From positions 97,723 through 161,722 of the forward strand of contig NZ_SIJH01000009.1 of the NCBI RefSeq assembly GCF_004762095.1: 64,000 bases of DNA, read 5' to 3'. The DNA is from Tabrizicola caldifontis. Its GTDB lineage: Bacteria > Pseudomonadota > Alphaproteobacteria > Rhodobacterales > Rhodobacteraceae. The notes beneath the pieces were generated by a model. The model did no database searches. It worked only from the letters and a program-made list of their open reading frames with translations, and was not told the origin of the DNA. Position numbers and translations under genes: made by a program. Of this stretch, positions 26,810-36,055 are shown piece by piece. Position 1 is the stretch's first letter; each line of letters begins with the position of its first letter.

Positions 26810-27078
26810 TCGATGATGCTCCCCCGCAGGAGGAACTTGCAGTAGGCGACGGTGCCGAGGAAGCCGGTCAGCGCCAGGAGAACTGAGACTTCCAGATAAA
26901 GCCCGGTCCCGGCGCGGATCCCGTAGAGGACCACGAGGGCGAGGGCGTTGATCGCCATGGTGTCCAGCGTCACGATCCGGTCGGTCAGGGTGGGCGCGGT
27001 GAAGAGCCGCCAGATGTTCAGCACGAAGGCCAGCGCGATGCAGGCGAACATGAAGGTCAGGGCGTAACCGAGGATCAT
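26806..27078 (-). CDS. mrpF: Mrp Na+/H+ antiporter subunit F
   Basis: The 90-residue membrane protein has three helices and the typical MrpF segment PTLTDRIVTLDTMAINALAL (about 31-50), with the conserved Asp of the second helix. It overlaps mrpE upstream and mrpG downstream by four bases each, so translation is coupled along the operon. Confidence 0.93.
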   Translation of the reverse strand: MILGYALTFMFACIALAFVLNIWRLFTAPTLTDRIVTLDTMAINALALVVLYGIRAGTGLYLEVSVLLALTGFLGTVAYCKFLLRGSIIE

Positions 27079-27566
27079 TCGAAAATCCTTTTCAGGCGGG
27101 CCTCGTAGCGGGACTTGATCTGGTCGCGGACGGAGTCGGGGTCGGGGGCGTGCAGCGCGTGGACCAGAAGCGCGCGGCCGCAGGCCGACATGTCCGAGGA
27201 CAGCGTGCCGGGGGTCATGGTGATGGTGCCGGCAAGAAGGCTGATTGCCTCGGGCGATTTCAGGTCGAGCGGCACGGTCAGCCAGCGCGACTGCACCTTG
27301 TCGCGCGGTATGAAGAGGATGACATAGGCGACCTGAAAATTGGCAACGATGATGTCCCAGAAGACCAGAGCGGTATAGCCCAGCAGTCGCAAAGGATGCC
27401 GGACCCGTGCACGGTCAGGCCACCAGGCCGAGGTCATCAGCGGCAGGATCGTGGCCAGGATGATCGCCATCACCAGACTTCCCAGCTTCCACTGGTTCAC
27501 CAGCATGAACCACAGTGCAATCAGCGTGAGCGACAGGTAGGGGTGCGGGAACAGGCGTTTCAGCAT
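27075..27566 (-). CDS. mrpE: Mrp Na+/H+ antiporter subunit E
   Basis: The 163-residue subunit has two or three N-terminal helices and a cytoplasmic domain with MTPGTLSSDMSACGRALLVHAL, the MrpE hallmark. It starts three bases after the mrpD stop and overlaps mrpF. Confidence 0.93.
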   Translation of the reverse strand: MLKRLFPHPYLSLTLIALWFMLVNQWKLGSLVMAIILATILPLMTSAWWPDRARVRHPLRLLGYTALVFWDIIVANFQVAYVILFIPRDKVQSRWLTVPLDLKSPEAISLLAGTITMTPGTLSSDMSACGRALLVHALHAPDPDSVRDQIKSRYEARLKRIFE

Positions 27567-27569
27567 GGC

Positions 27570-29078
27570 TTAACCCCCTTGGCCCAGCCGCGCAGCGGCG
27601 ATGTAGCCTTGCGGCGCATAGAGGTTGCCGGTCGTTTCGTCGAGCCAACCGGTGACGGGCCCGGCAAGCACGGTCAGCGCGGCCAGGCCCACCAGCAGCG
27701 TGATCGTGGCGGTGTAGGCCAGGCCTTCGGCGCGCGGCTCTTCCGGCTGTGCCTCAAGCGCGCTCGCCTTCCAGAAGAGGGTGGAGCCTGCGCGGGCATA
27801 GCCCAGGATCATCAGGAACGAGGAGACCAGCACCACTGTCCAGACCAGCGCCTCTTGTCCGCGGAAGGCGTCCAGGATCAGCAGCTTGCCGAGAAAGCCC
27901 GAAAGCGGCGGCATCCCGGCCATGGCAATCGCGGCGGCCATGAAAAGCGCCGAAATCAGGCCGGATTGCGCGATGGGGGGCGCGGTCTCGTTCAGCCGGG
28001 CATGAGTGCGTCGGCGGGTCACGAGGTCGGCTACCAGGAACATCGCTGCGGTCGCAAGCGTGGAATGCAGGATGTAGTAAAGCGCCGCGCTGGTCGTGGC
28101 CGGGGTGAAGGCACCGATGGCGGTGAAGGCTGTGCCCATCGAGGCGATGCCGCCGAAGGCCACGAGGCGCGGCAGCGTGGTTGCACCGAGAACCCCCACG
28201 GCGCCGACCACAAGGGTGACAAGGCCCGCCGGCAGGATCAGAGCGTGCAGCAGCATCCCGGTCGCGGGCAGGTCAGGCGGAAAGACCATCGCGCCGAAGC
28301 GCAGCGTGGCATAGGCGCCGACCTTGGTCATCACCGCGAACATGGCGGCGACGACCCCGGGCGCATTGGCATAGGTGCCTGGCAGCCAGAACTGCAAGGG
28401 CACCAGCGCGCCCTTGATCGCGAAGACGAGGATCAGAAGGACCGCCGTCACCCGCAGCAGGGCCGCGTCGCCTTCGGGCAGGCTGGGCAGCTTGGCAGCC
28501 AGGTCGGCGATGTTCAGCGTGCCTGTGACGCTGTAGGTCAGGGCCAGCGCAAACAGGAACAGCGACGAGCCGATAAGGTTGAAGGCGACATACTGGATGC
28601 CGGCCCGGGTGCGTTCGGACCCGCCGCCGTGGATCATCAGCCCGTAGGAGGCAATGAGCAGGATCTCGAAGAAGACGAACAGGTTGAAGGCGTCGCCGGT
28701 CAGAAAGGCCCCGCCGATCCCCATCAGGAGGAACTGCAGGAGCGGATGGAAATGCGCGCCCTTCGCGTCCCAGCCCGAGCCGATGGCGTAAAGCACCACC
28801 GGCAGGGCCAGCGCGGCCAGCAGCGTCACCATCATCGCGGAAAGCCTGTCAAGCACCAGCACGATCCCGAAGGGCGCGGGCCAGTCGCCCAGGAAATAGA
28901 CCTGCGGCCCGTGGGTCGAGGCCGACCAGAGAAGCGCCAGCGCGATGGCGTTCAGAAGCACGATCGAGGTCACGCCCGCGACGCGCTTGAGCAGCAGGTC
29001 GTTGCGCATGGCTACGACCATCAGGCCGGCGATGAATGCGGGCAGGACGACTGGGGCGATGATCCAGTGACCCATCAT
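27570..29078 (-). CDS. mrpD: Mrp Na+/H+ antiporter subunit D
   Basis: The 502-residue polytopic protein is homologous to NuoM/NuoN. It has the proton-translocating core (about 110-410) with FEILLIASYGLM carrying the conserved glutamate in the fifth helix and central lysines in KGALVPLQFWLPGTYANAP. MrpD and MrpA form the two ion-conducting modules. It overlaps mrpC by four bases. Confidence 0.95.
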   Translation of the reverse strand: MMGHWIIAPVVLPAFIAGLMVVAMRNDLLLKRVAGVTSIVLLNAIALALLWSASTHGPQVYFLGDWPAPFGIVLVLDRLSAMMVTLLAALALPVVLYAIGSGWDAKGAHFHPLLQFLLMGIGGAFLTGDAFNLFVFFEILLIASYGLMIHGGGSERTRAGIQYVAFNLIGSSLFLFALALTYSVTGTLNIADLAAKLPSLPEGDAALLRVTAVLLILVFAIKGALVPLQFWLPGTYANAPGVVAAMFAVMTKVGAYATLRFGAMVFPPDLPATGMLLHALILPAGLVTLVVGAVGVLGATTLPRLVAFGGIASMGTAFTAIGAFTPATTSAALYYILHSTLATAAMFLVADLVTRRRTHARLNETAPPIAQSGLISALFMAAAIAMAGMPPLSGFLGKLLILDAFRGQEALVWTVVLVSSFLMILGYARAGSTLFWKASALEAQPEEPRAEGLAYTATITLLVGLAALTVLAGPVTGWLDETTGNLYAPQGYIAAARLGQGG

Positions 29079-29425
29079 GCCCGATCCTCCGCCGCTTCGT
29101 CGTTGCCTTCCGCCATGTTCACACGGTCATGGCCGGATTCGAGAAAACCGCCGATGGCCATGATCATGATGACGGCCGTCATCCCGAACGAGATGACGAT
29201 GGCGGTCAGCACCAGCGCCTGCGGCAGGGGATCGGCATAGGTTTCGCCTGTGCCGATGATCGGTGCCCGGTTCTGCGTCAGCCGACCCGAGGTGAACAGG
29301 AAGATGTTCACCGCATAGCTCAGCATGGTCAGGCCCAGGATCACCGGAAAGGTGCGCAGGCGCAGCGTCAGGTACAGACCGACAGCCGTCAGCACTCCGA
29401 TGGCGATTGCGACAAGGGCTTCCAT
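29075..29425 (-). CDS. mrpC: Mrp Na+/H+ antiporter subunit C
   Basis: The 116-residue NuoK-like protein has three helices; LGLTMLSYAVNIFLF and PLPQALVLTAIVISFGMTA are conserved in MnhC. A short acidic tail rich in Glu and Asp ends the protein. It overlaps mrpAB by one base and mrpD by four. Confidence 0.95.
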   Translation of the reverse strand: MEALVAIAIGVLTAVGLYLTLRLRTFPVILGLTMLSYAVNIFLFTSGRLTQNRAPIIGTGETYADPLPQALVLTAIVISFGMTAVIMIMAIGGFLESGHDRVNMAEGNDEAAEDRA

Positions 29426-32262
29426 CAGCGGGCCTCCCCGGGGTTTTCGATGTCATAGGCACGGGTGTTCACCACCTCGCCCGCGCGCAACGCCAGCCGC
29501 GACAGCGAAGCCAGCGCCAGCAGAACCGCACCCAGGACGCAGAGGAACACGCCAAGGTCGAAGATCGCTGCTGTGGCCAGTTCGAATTCCTCCAGCGGCC
29601 AGAGGTGGACATACTCGAAGCCCGAGGTCAGGAAGGGCAGTCCGAAAAGCCATGCCCCTGCACCCGAGAGCGTTGCGATCAGCACGCCCCAGCCGATCAG
29701 CACATGGTGATCGTAACGCTGGCGCGCATGGCTCCAGCCATAGCCCGACGCCATGTACTGCATCAGATAAGCGATGGCGAAGACAAGGCCCGAGACAAAA
29801 CCGCCGCCTGGCATGTTGTGGCCACGCAGGTAGATGTAGACGCCGACCATCATCGCCATGGGCAGCAGGAGGCGGGTCGAGACGACCAGCATCATCGGAT
29901 GGCGGTCGCCGGCCTCTCGTTCGGGGCGCATCAGGCCCAGGCGCCGGGTGACGGCTGGGCTGCGCAGCAGGTTTTCCGACAGCGCATAGATTGCCAGCGC
30001 CGCAATGCCCAGCACGATGATCTCTCCGAAGGTATCGTAGCCGCGGAAGTCCACGAGGATGGTGTTGACCACGTTGGTGCCGCCCGCGCCAGGTTTCGAC
30101 TGGGCCAGATGGAAATGCGAGATCGGCTCGAACGCGGCGGTGCGTGTCATCATTTCCCAGGCAAGCCAGCCGATGCCGGTGCCCGCGATGCCCGCGATGC
30201 CGGCATCGAACAGACGCCGGGACGCTGGGCTTTCGACGGGCGTGGTCTTTGGCAGGAAGTTCAGTGCGAGCAGCATCAGAAGGATCGTCACCACCTCGAC
30301 CGACAGCTGGGTCAGCGCCAGGTCCGGGGCCGACATCAGCACGAAGAACGGTGCGATCAGCAGACCCACGACCCCGACCAGGATCAGGGCCACCACCCGC
30401 TCGCGGTGCAGGAAGGGCACGGCGACGGCCGCCAGCAGCATCACGGCCCAGATCACTGCGACCAGTGGCGGAACGGGCATCAGATCGCGCGATCCGGGCA
30501 GGTGCATCCCGCCCGAGAACGCCAAGGCCGCAGCCCCGGCGATGGCCAGGACCGCAACGGCGATGGCGCGGGAGAGAGAACTGTTGTGCAGCGCATCGTT
30601 GCTTGCACGGGCGGTCGCGGCGAGTGACCCGATGATGCCGTCGAAGATGTGCTTCGCCTCGGGGCGGGGGGCGGCGTCCCAGATCGCCCGAAGTCGAGGA
30701 TAGGCTCCAAGCATGGCAAGGCCACCACCGACGGCCGCGATCGACATCCACAATGCCACGGCTTCCAGCCCATGCCAGTGATAGATCTTCACTGCGACAG
30801 CCTCGCCGGTGACGGCAGAGGCAGCCGCGTTCACAAGCCAGGCGACCGAGGCCATGGGAAAGAGGCCGATGACGACGACCAGCAGGGCCAGGGCAGCAGG
30901 CGCGCCCCAGAGGGCGGGGCCGGGGTCGTGGGGCTTGTGCGGATAGTCGCTGCGCACCGGGCCAAGGAAGCCGTGGGCGAGGAAGCGGAAGGAATAGGCG
31001 ACCGAGAACAGTGCGCCGATCGTGGCCAGGACGCCCATCGCCCAGGGGGTGATCCAGGTGGTGTGGGCGGCTTCCTCAAGCATCAGTTCCTTGGACAGGA
31101 AACCGTTTAGCGGCGGGATGCCGGCCATGGAGAGGCTCGCCAGCAGGGCGATGCCGAAGGTGATCGGCATCAGCGTGCGCAAGCCTCCGAGGCGCTTCAG
31201 GTCGCGGGTATGCGCCTCGTGATCCACGATCCCGGCCGTCATGAAGAGCGCGGCCTTGAAGGTGGCGTGATTGATGATGTGGAAGACGGCGACGGTCGCT
31301 GCGGCCTTCGTCCCGAAGCCGAGGAGCATGGTGATGAGGCCGAGGTGACTGACGGTCGAGAAGGCGAGAAGCGCCTTCAGGTCGTCCTTGAAGAAGGCGA
31401 TCTTGGCGGCCATGACCATGGTGACAAGGCCCGCCGTCGAGACGATCCAGAACCATTCCGGCGTGCCGGCCAGCACCGGCCACATCCGCGCCATCAGGAA
31501 CAGCCCCGCCTTCACCATGGTCGCCGAATGCAGATAGGCCGAGACCGGGGTCGGCGCGGCCATGGCATGGGGCAGCCAGAAGTGGAAGGGGAACTGCGCC
31601 GACTTGGTGAAGGCACCGAGAAGGATCAGGATCAGCGCGGGCAGATACCAGTCCGAGGCTTGGATCGCGTCCTTGTGCTGGAGGATCACCGTCAGATCAT
31701 AGCTGCCCGCGATATTGCCGAGGATCAGCATGCCGGCGATCATGGCGAGGCCCCCGCCGCCGGTGACGGCCAGCGCCATCCGCGCACCCTGGCGGCCCTC
31801 GGGCAGGTGCTTCCAGTAGCCGATCAGCAGGAAGGAGGAGAGCGAGGTCAGCTCCCAGAAGATCAGCAGCAGCAGGATGTTGTCCGAGAGGACGATCCCC
31901 ACCATCGCGCCCTGGAAGAGCATGAGATAGGTGTAGAATTGCCCCATCGGGTCGGACTTCGCCAGGTAGAAGCGGGCGTAGAGGATGATGAGAAGGCCGA
32001 TCCCGAGGATCAGCCCGGCGAAAAGAAGGCCCAGCCCGTCCAGGAAGAATGTCGCGTTCAGGCCCAGTGCGGGCAGCCATTCGATGCGGGTCTGCACAAC
32101 TTCGCCCGACAGGACGGCCGGGGCATGCAGGCCCAGCAGGACAAGCGCAAGCAGCGTGACCGATCCGGTCATGGCGGCGCAGGCGTCGCGGCCCGCGCGG
32201 ATCATCAGGCCGGGCAGCAGCGCGCCCAGGAAGGGCAGGGCTGCGATCAGGGCTAGGGACAT
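29425..32262 (-). CDS. mrpA: Fused Mrp Na+/H+ antiporter subunits A and B
   Basis: At 945 residues this first gene of the operon joins MrpA and MrpB in one chain, the group-2-type arrangement common in alphaproteobacteria. The MrpA part has the NuoL-like core (about 95-410) with FWELTSLSSFLLIGYW and FPFHFWLPHAMAAPTPVSAYLHSA. The C-terminal MrpB part (about 790-940) includes PGGGFVSGLVFAIAYLMQYM. Mrp complexes exchange cytoplasmic Na+ for H+, giving salt and alkali tolerance. The ATG is at 32262, followed upstream by about 600 bases of non-coding DNA that should hold the promoter. Confidence 0.95.
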   Translation of the reverse strand: MSLALIAALPFLGALLPGLMIRAGRDACAAMTGSVTLLALVLLGLHAPAVLSGEVVQTRIEWLPALGLNATFFLDGLGLLFAGLILGIGLLIILYARFYLAKSDPMGQFYTYLMLFQGAMVGIVLSDNILLLLIFWELTSLSSFLLIGYWKHLPEGRQGARMALAVTGGGGLAMIAGMLILGNIAGSYDLTVILQHKDAIQASDWYLPALILILLGAFTKSAQFPFHFWLPHAMAAPTPVSAYLHSATMVKAGLFLMARMWPVLAGTPEWFWIVSTAGLVTMVMAAKIAFFKDDLKALLAFSTVSHLGLITMLLGFGTKAAATVAVFHIINHATFKAALFMTAGIVDHEAHTRDLKRLGGLRTLMPITFGIALLASLSMAGIPPLNGFLSKELMLEEAAHTTWITPWAMGVLATIGALFSVAYSFRFLAHGFLGPVRSDYPHKPHDPGPALWGAPAALALLVVVIGLFPMASVAWLVNAAASAVTGEAVAVKIYHWHGLEAVALWMSIAAVGGGLAMLGAYPRLRAIWDAAPRPEAKHIFDGIIGSLAATARASNDALHNSSLSRAIAVAVLAIAGAAALAFSGGMHLPGSRDLMPVPPLVAVIWAVMLLAAVAVPFLHRERVVALILVGVVGLLIAPFFVLMSAPDLALTQLSVEVVTILLMLLALNFLPKTTPVESPASRRLFDAGIAGIAGTGIGWLAWEMMTRTAAFEPISHFHLAQSKPGAGGTNVVNTILVDFRGYDTFGEIIVLGIAALAIYALSENLLRSPAVTRRLGLMRPEREAGDRHPMMLVVSTRLLLPMAMMVGVYIYLRGHNMPGGGFVSGLVFAIAYLMQYMASGYGWSHARQRYDHHVLIGWGVLIATLSGAGAWLFGLPFLTSGFEYVHLWPLEEFELATAAIFDLGVFLCVLGAVLLALASLSRLALRAGEVVNTRAYDIENPGEAR

Positions 32263-32479
32263 GCGGGGGCGTTCCTCGTCGTGGCTTGGCGTTCTGGTGC
32301 GCTGGTTGCGTCGCGGCGGGTTTCGGGCGATGTGGGCCTTTCGTCAAGGGTTTCAAGGCCTGAGGCCCCGGATTCGGTGGTTTTTCCGAAAGGGATGCCG
32401 TCCTTGGGGCATCGAGCCACTGCGGACAGCGCTGCCGCGTCCCGGCTTGGCATGGCGGGCGCGGGCGACGGGCGTGTTC

Positions 32480-32513
32480 GCCTCCGGCGGGAGTATTGGG
32501 CAAGAAGCAAGTC
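32480..32513 (+). repeat. Inverted repeat pair, left copy
   Basis: This 34-base unit with the core GGGAGTATTGGGCAAG matches the reverse complement of 32671-32704 with only two mismatches. Elements with this core recur between genes in Rhodobacterales. Confidence 0.75.
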
Positions 32514-32526
32514 CATTGGGACTTGC
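32507..32526. terminator. Hairpin inside the left repeat copy
   Basis: GCAAGTCC-ATTG-GGACTTGC is a perfect 8-bp stem with a 4-base loop. No U-run follows on either strand, so it may be a structural part of the repeat and not a true terminator. Confidence 0.35.
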
Positions 32527-32670
32527 TTGACCCCGAATCGGGCAGGATCGACGCGCGGTACAGGGAGGAGTCCCGATGACCGCAAGGAGCAAGTCGCGCC
32601 CCGCCCGGCGTGGGACACCATGCCCTGAAGATCGCCGTCTCGTCGAGTGGGGCGCGCAACCTGGCCCCCT

Positions 32671-32704
32671 GACTTGCTGCTTGCCCAATACTCCCGCCGT
32701 AGGC
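32671..32704 (-). repeat. Inverted repeat pair, right copy
   Basis: Partner of 32480-32513 in opposite orientation, 157 bases away. Together they could form a long cruciform or bracket a lost or non-autonomous element. Confidence 0.75.
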
Positions 32705-32858
32705 GTCCTGCGGTCGGGCCCGGAACGGCGGCTGCACAGGGGATCGGGCAACCGACGGACTCAGGGACAAGCGGTCCTTGCGCGCTCAGGTGGCCGCAAA
32801 GGCCTGCGGCGACAGCCGCGCAATTTGGCCGCCGCCTGTGAAGTGGCGCCTGCCGGGG

Positions 32859-33635
32859 TCAGGCGGCCTCGGTCACGCCTTCGGGCAGTTTTGCCCCGGT
32901 CATGAAGGCCACCGCATCCGACATCGTGTAATCCGATGGCCTGATGACGCAGAGCCTGCGGCCGAGGCGGTGGATGTGGATCCGGTCGGCGACCTCGAAC
33001 ACATGGGGCATGTTGTGGCTGATCAGGATGATCGGAATGCCGCGCGCGCGAACGTCGCGGATCAGGTCCAGCACCCGGCGGCTTTCCTTCACCCCCAGCG
33101 CTGCGGTCGGTTCGTCGAGGATCACCACCTTGGAGCCGAAGGCGGCGGCGCGGGCTACCGCCACCCCCTGGCGCTGCCCGCCCGACAGCGTCTCGACCGC
33201 CTGGTTGATGTTCTGGATCGTCATCAGTCCGAGTTCGTTCAGCTTCTGGCGCGCGAAGGCCTGCATCTTCGGCTTGTCGAGCTGGCGGAAGACCTTGCCC
33301 ATGAACCCTGGCTTGCGGATCTCGCGCCCCATGAACATGTTGTCGGCGATCGAAAGCGCGGGTGACATCGCCAGCGTCTGGTAGACCGTTTCGATCCCCG
33401 CCTGCCGCGCCTCGATCGGGGTGCGGAAATGGACGGGCTGACCTTCGAGGCGGATTTCGCCTTCGTCCGGGATCACGGCGCCCGAGATCGCCTTGATCAG
33501 CGTCGATTTCCCTGCGCCGTTGTCGCCGATCACGGCGAGGATCTCGCCCGGCATCAGGTCGAAGTCGCAGTGGTCCAGCGCGGTAACCTTGCCGTAGCGC
33601 TTGACCAGGCCGCGTGCGGTCAGGATGGGTTCCAT
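32859..33635 (-). CDS. frcA: Fructose ABC transporter ATP-binding protein
   Basis: This 258-residue ATPase powers sugar uptake. It has Walker A GDNGAGKST (about 37-45), signature LSGGQRQGVAVARA (about 149-162), Walker B VVILDEPTAALG (about 169-180) and the switch His in ILISHNM. Unlike RbsA/XylG it has one ATPase domain, as FrcA does. It follows frcC by 16 bases, and its ATG at 33635 has GGAG a few bases upstream. It is the last gene of the frcB-frcC-frcA operon. Confidence 0.92.
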   Translation of the reverse strand: MEPILTARGLVKRYGKVTALDHCDFDLMPGEILAVIGDNGAGKSTLIKAISGAVIPDEGEIRLEGQPVHFRTPIEARQAGIETVYQTLAMSPALSIADNMFMGREIRKPGFMGKVFRQLDKPKMQAFARQKLNELGLMTIQNINQAVETLSGGQRQGVAVARAAAFGSKVVILDEPTAALGVKESRRVLDLIRDVRARGIPIILISHNMPHVFEVADRIHIHRLGRRLCVIRPSDYTMSDAVAFMTGAKLPEGVTEAA

Positions 33636-33651
33636 GGCTTTCTCCTTCCCC

Positions 33652-34713
33652 TCAGGCCGAAACCTTGCGGATCCACTGATCCACTGCGACGGCGCCGATG
33701 ATCAGCATGCCGGTCAGCAGCACCTTCCACTGCGGGTCCGCGTTCATCATGTTCAGCCCCATCGACATGATGCCGACGATCAGCGTTCCGAACAGCACCC
33801 CCAGGATCGAGCCGCGCCCGCCGAAAAGCGAGATGCCGCCGATCACCGTTGCGGTGATGGCCTGAAGGTTGAAGTCCGTGACCACCGTCGAGGGCGAGAT
33901 CGAGCCGTTGCGGCCGATGGAGACCCAGGCCGCAAGCCCGGCGATCACGCCGGCAAGGGTATAGACGGCGACCAGAACCTTCTTGGTGCTGATGCCGGCC
34001 AGTTCGGCGGCGTCGGGGTCATCGCCTACGGCATAGATGTGGCGGCCGAAGGCGGTATGGTTCAGCATGAACCACAGCCCGATGTACAGCAGGATCATTG
34101 CGATGACGCCCAGCGTCACCACCGCAGGGCCTACACGGAAGTTGATGGCAAAGACATGCAGCCACTGGGTTGCGGCGGTCACGTCGGCCTCGCGCATCGT
34201 GGCATTCTGGGAGTAGATCAGGCAGATCGCCATCACGATGTTCCAGGTGCCGAGCGTCACGATGAAGGGCGGCAGCTTCAGGCGCGAGACGAGCAGGCCG
34301 TTCACCAGTCCGCAGCCGGCCGCGACCAGGAATCCCGCAAGCAGCGCCACGCCTGCGGGCATGCCGTAGCTGACCACCATGTTGCCCATGATGACGAAGG
34401 AAAACACCATCACGACACCAATGGCGAGGTCGATGCCCGCAGTCAGCACCACCAGCGTCTGTGCCGCAGCCAGGATACCGACGACGGCCACCTGCTGCAG
34501 CACAAGCGTCAGGGTGTAGGCGCGGAAGAAGCGTTCGCCAGCGAAGATGCCGAAAAAGGCGATCAGCGCCACCAGAACGATCAGGGGCACCAGCGCCGGA
34601 TTCGAATGCAACACATGCTGCAACCGCGCCAGCGGTGACTTGCGTTCCTCGAAATGCGCCACGGTCTGATCGGCCTCTCTGGCGGCGCTTTCGAAATCCT
34701 GTGTCTGGCTCAT
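33652..34713 (-). CDS. frcC: Fructose ABC transporter permease
   Basis: The 353-residue inner-membrane permease of the RbsC/AraH family has a charged N-terminal tail (1-35) and about ten helices. The family motif LTAGIDLAIGVVM is at about 89-101 and the coupling region GDDPDAAELAGISTKKV at about 230-246; GGISLFGGRGSILGVLFG is near the end. It lies between frcB and frcA. Identity with the FrcBCA system rests on the whole operon. Confidence 0.92.
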   Translation of the reverse strand: MSQTQDFESAAREADQTVAHFEERKSPLARLQHVLHSNPALVPLIVLVALIAFFGIFAGERFFRAYTLTLVLQQVAVVGILAAAQTLVVLTAGIDLAIGVVMVFSFVIMGNMVVSYGMPAGVALLAGFLVAAGCGLVNGLLVSRLKLPPFIVTLGTWNIVMAICLIYSQNATMREADVTAATQWLHVFAINFRVGPAVVTLGVIAMILLYIGLWFMLNHTAFGRHIYAVGDDPDAAELAGISTKKVLVAVYTLAGVIAGLAAWVSIGRNGSISPSTVVTDFNLQAITATVIGGISLFGGRGSILGVLFGTLIVGIMSMGLNMMNADPQWKVLLTGMLIIGAVAVDQWIRKVSA

Positions 34714-34769
34714 GCCCTTTTCCCCTCCCCTAAGGCGTGAAACGATCCTGCCTCAACCTGTGTCTTGAA

Positions 34770-34797
34770 GAAAGGGCGGCACGTTGGCCGCCCTTTC
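34770..34797 (-). terminator. Intra-operon stem-loop between frcB and frcC
   Basis: A perfect 11-bp stem (34770-34780 with 34787-34797, 6-base loop) lies 40 bases past the frcB stop on the minus strand and is followed by TTCAAGAC. Such hairpins behind binding-protein genes partly end transcription or protect the upstream mRNA, giving excess binding protein over membrane subunits. Confidence 0.7.
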
Positions 34798-34837
34798 CCG
34801 GTCCGCCGTCAGCGGCGGGCGATGCGTCGGGCGATGC

Positions 34838-35854
34838 TCAGCCCCAGCAGAGTTCGGTGCCCTTGGTCGTGTCGATCGAGGGAACGCCCTCCACCGGCTT
34901 GTCGGTCACCAGGGCCACGCCGGTGTCAAAGAAGGCCTTGCCGGGGGTCGGCTCCGGCTTGGTGCCGTCGGCGGCGAACTTGGCGATGGCTTCGACACCC
35001 AGCGCGGCCATTTGCAGCGGATACTGCTGCGAGGTGGCGCCGATCACGCCATCCTTCACCGCCGCCACGCCCGGGCAGCCGCCATCGACCGAGACGATCA
35101 GCACCTGGCCTTCCAGACCCACGGCCTTCAGCGCCTGATAGGCACCCACGGCGGCGGGTTCGTTGATGGTATGGACGACGTTGATGCCCGGATCCTTCTG
35201 AAGAAGGTTTTCCATCGCCTTGCGGCCGCCTTCCTCGTTGCCGTTGGTCACGTCATGGCCGACGATGCGCGGGTCATCCTCGTCGCCGATGTCGTTGGGA
35301 TCCTTCACATCGATGCCGAAGCCCATCATGAAGCCCTGGTTGCGCAGCACGTCCACGGTGGGTTCGGACGGGGTAAGGTTCAGGAAGGCGATGCGGGCGT
35401 CCTTCGCCCTGTCACCCAGCGTCGCGGCGGCCCAGGCGCCGATCAGGCGGCCGGCTTCGAGGTTGTCGGTGGCAAAGGTCGCATCCGCAGCGTCCGCCGG
35501 GTCAAGCGGCGTGTCCAGCGCGATGACCAGAAGCCCCGCCTCGCGCGCCTTGGCAAGCGGGCCGACGATGGCCTTGGTGTCGGAGGCGGCAATCAGGATG
35601 CCCTTGGCGCCATCGGCGATGCAGCTTTCGATGGCGGCAACCTGGCTGTCATGGTCACCGTCCACCTTGCCGGCATAGGCTTTCAGGGTGATGCCCAGTT
35701 CGGCCGCCTTCGCCTCTGCGCCTTCCTTCATCTTCACGAAGAACGGGTTGGTGTCGGTCTTGGTGATCAGGCAGGCCGAGGTCTCGGCCGAAGCGATGCC
35801 TGCCGACAGGGCAAGGGCACCGGCGCCCAGAAGGGCTTTGGTGATCGTTTTCAT
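34838..35854 (-). CDS. frcB: Fructose ABC transporter periplasmic binding protein
   Basis: The 338-residue protein has a signal peptide (1-23, ending ASA) and the two-lobed type I sugar-binding fold. Landmarks are [20 protein letters not shown] near the N-terminus, the ligand-contact [11 protein letters not shown] (about 116-126) and [16 protein letters not shown]. These match FrcB, a fructose/mannose/ribose binder in rhizobia. It is first in the operon. The DNA in front carries the half-sites listed at 35976-36021, so it is probably repressed by the divergent ROK protein. Confidence 0.92.
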   Translation of the reverse strand: MKTITKALLGAGALALSAGIASAETSACLITKTDTNPFFVKMKEGAEAKAAELGITLKAYAGKVDGDHDSQVAAIESCIADGAKGILIAASDTKAIVGPLAKAREAGLLVIALDTPLDPADAADATFATDNLEAGRLIGAWAAATLGDRAKDARIAFLNLTPSEPTVDVLRNQGFMMGFGIDVKDPNDIGDEDDPRIVGHDVTNGNEEGGRKAMENLLQKDPGINVVHTINEPAAVGAYQALKAVGLEGQVLIVSVDGGCPGVAAVKDGVIGATSQQYPLQMAALGVEAIAKFAADGTKPEPTPGKAFFDTGVALVTDKPVEGVPSIDTTKGTELCWG

Positions 35855-35975
35855 GTGGTTCCTCCCAAGGATCGGGGCCTTGCGCCCCTGCAGCGAACTT
35901 TCGCGCAGGCTGTTGCCTGTCCTGCGCCGCAGCCGAGGAAAGCCGATTCCCTTCCTTGCGTCAAGATAATTAAAT

Positions 35976-36021
35976 CACTCTGAATTATTATTGACAGAGT
36001 GCCTTTTTCCTAAGCACTCTG
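35976..36021. promoter_or_regulatory. Three-half-site operator between frcB and the ROK regulator gene
   Basis: CACTCTG occurs at 35976-35982, its reverse complement CAGAGTG at 35995-36001, and CACTCTG again at 36015-36021. The centre half-site can pair with either neighbour (12- and 13-base spacers), giving two overlapping inverted repeats. A TTGACA at 35991-35996 abuts the centre half-site. The region is unusually AT-rich and lies between divergent starts at 35854 and 36056, the expected place for ROK binding to both promoters. Confidence 0.75.
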
Positions 36022-36055
36022 CAAAGGGTCCGCCTTCGCTAGCAGAGCCTGTCCC

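Larger units (their letters stand above)
32263..32858. other. Gene-free spacer between mrp and frc operons
   Basis: No credible gene lies in this 596-base region. It holds a long inverted repeat pair (32480-32513 and 32671-32704) and a separate hairpin at 32507-32526. The mrp promoter is presumably in the first 200 bases, but I see no confident -35/-10 pair. Confidence 0.6.

Noticed and set aside
27150..29240. 696-codon plus-strand open frame opposite mrpE-mrpD-mrpC
   Set aside because: Low-complexity His/Gln/Arg/Gly composition typical of antisense translation; it crosses three overlapping real genes.
32353..32751. Minus-strand open frames between mrp and frc operons
   Set aside because: The similarity between them comes only from the inverted repeat pair; no start signal or known domain.
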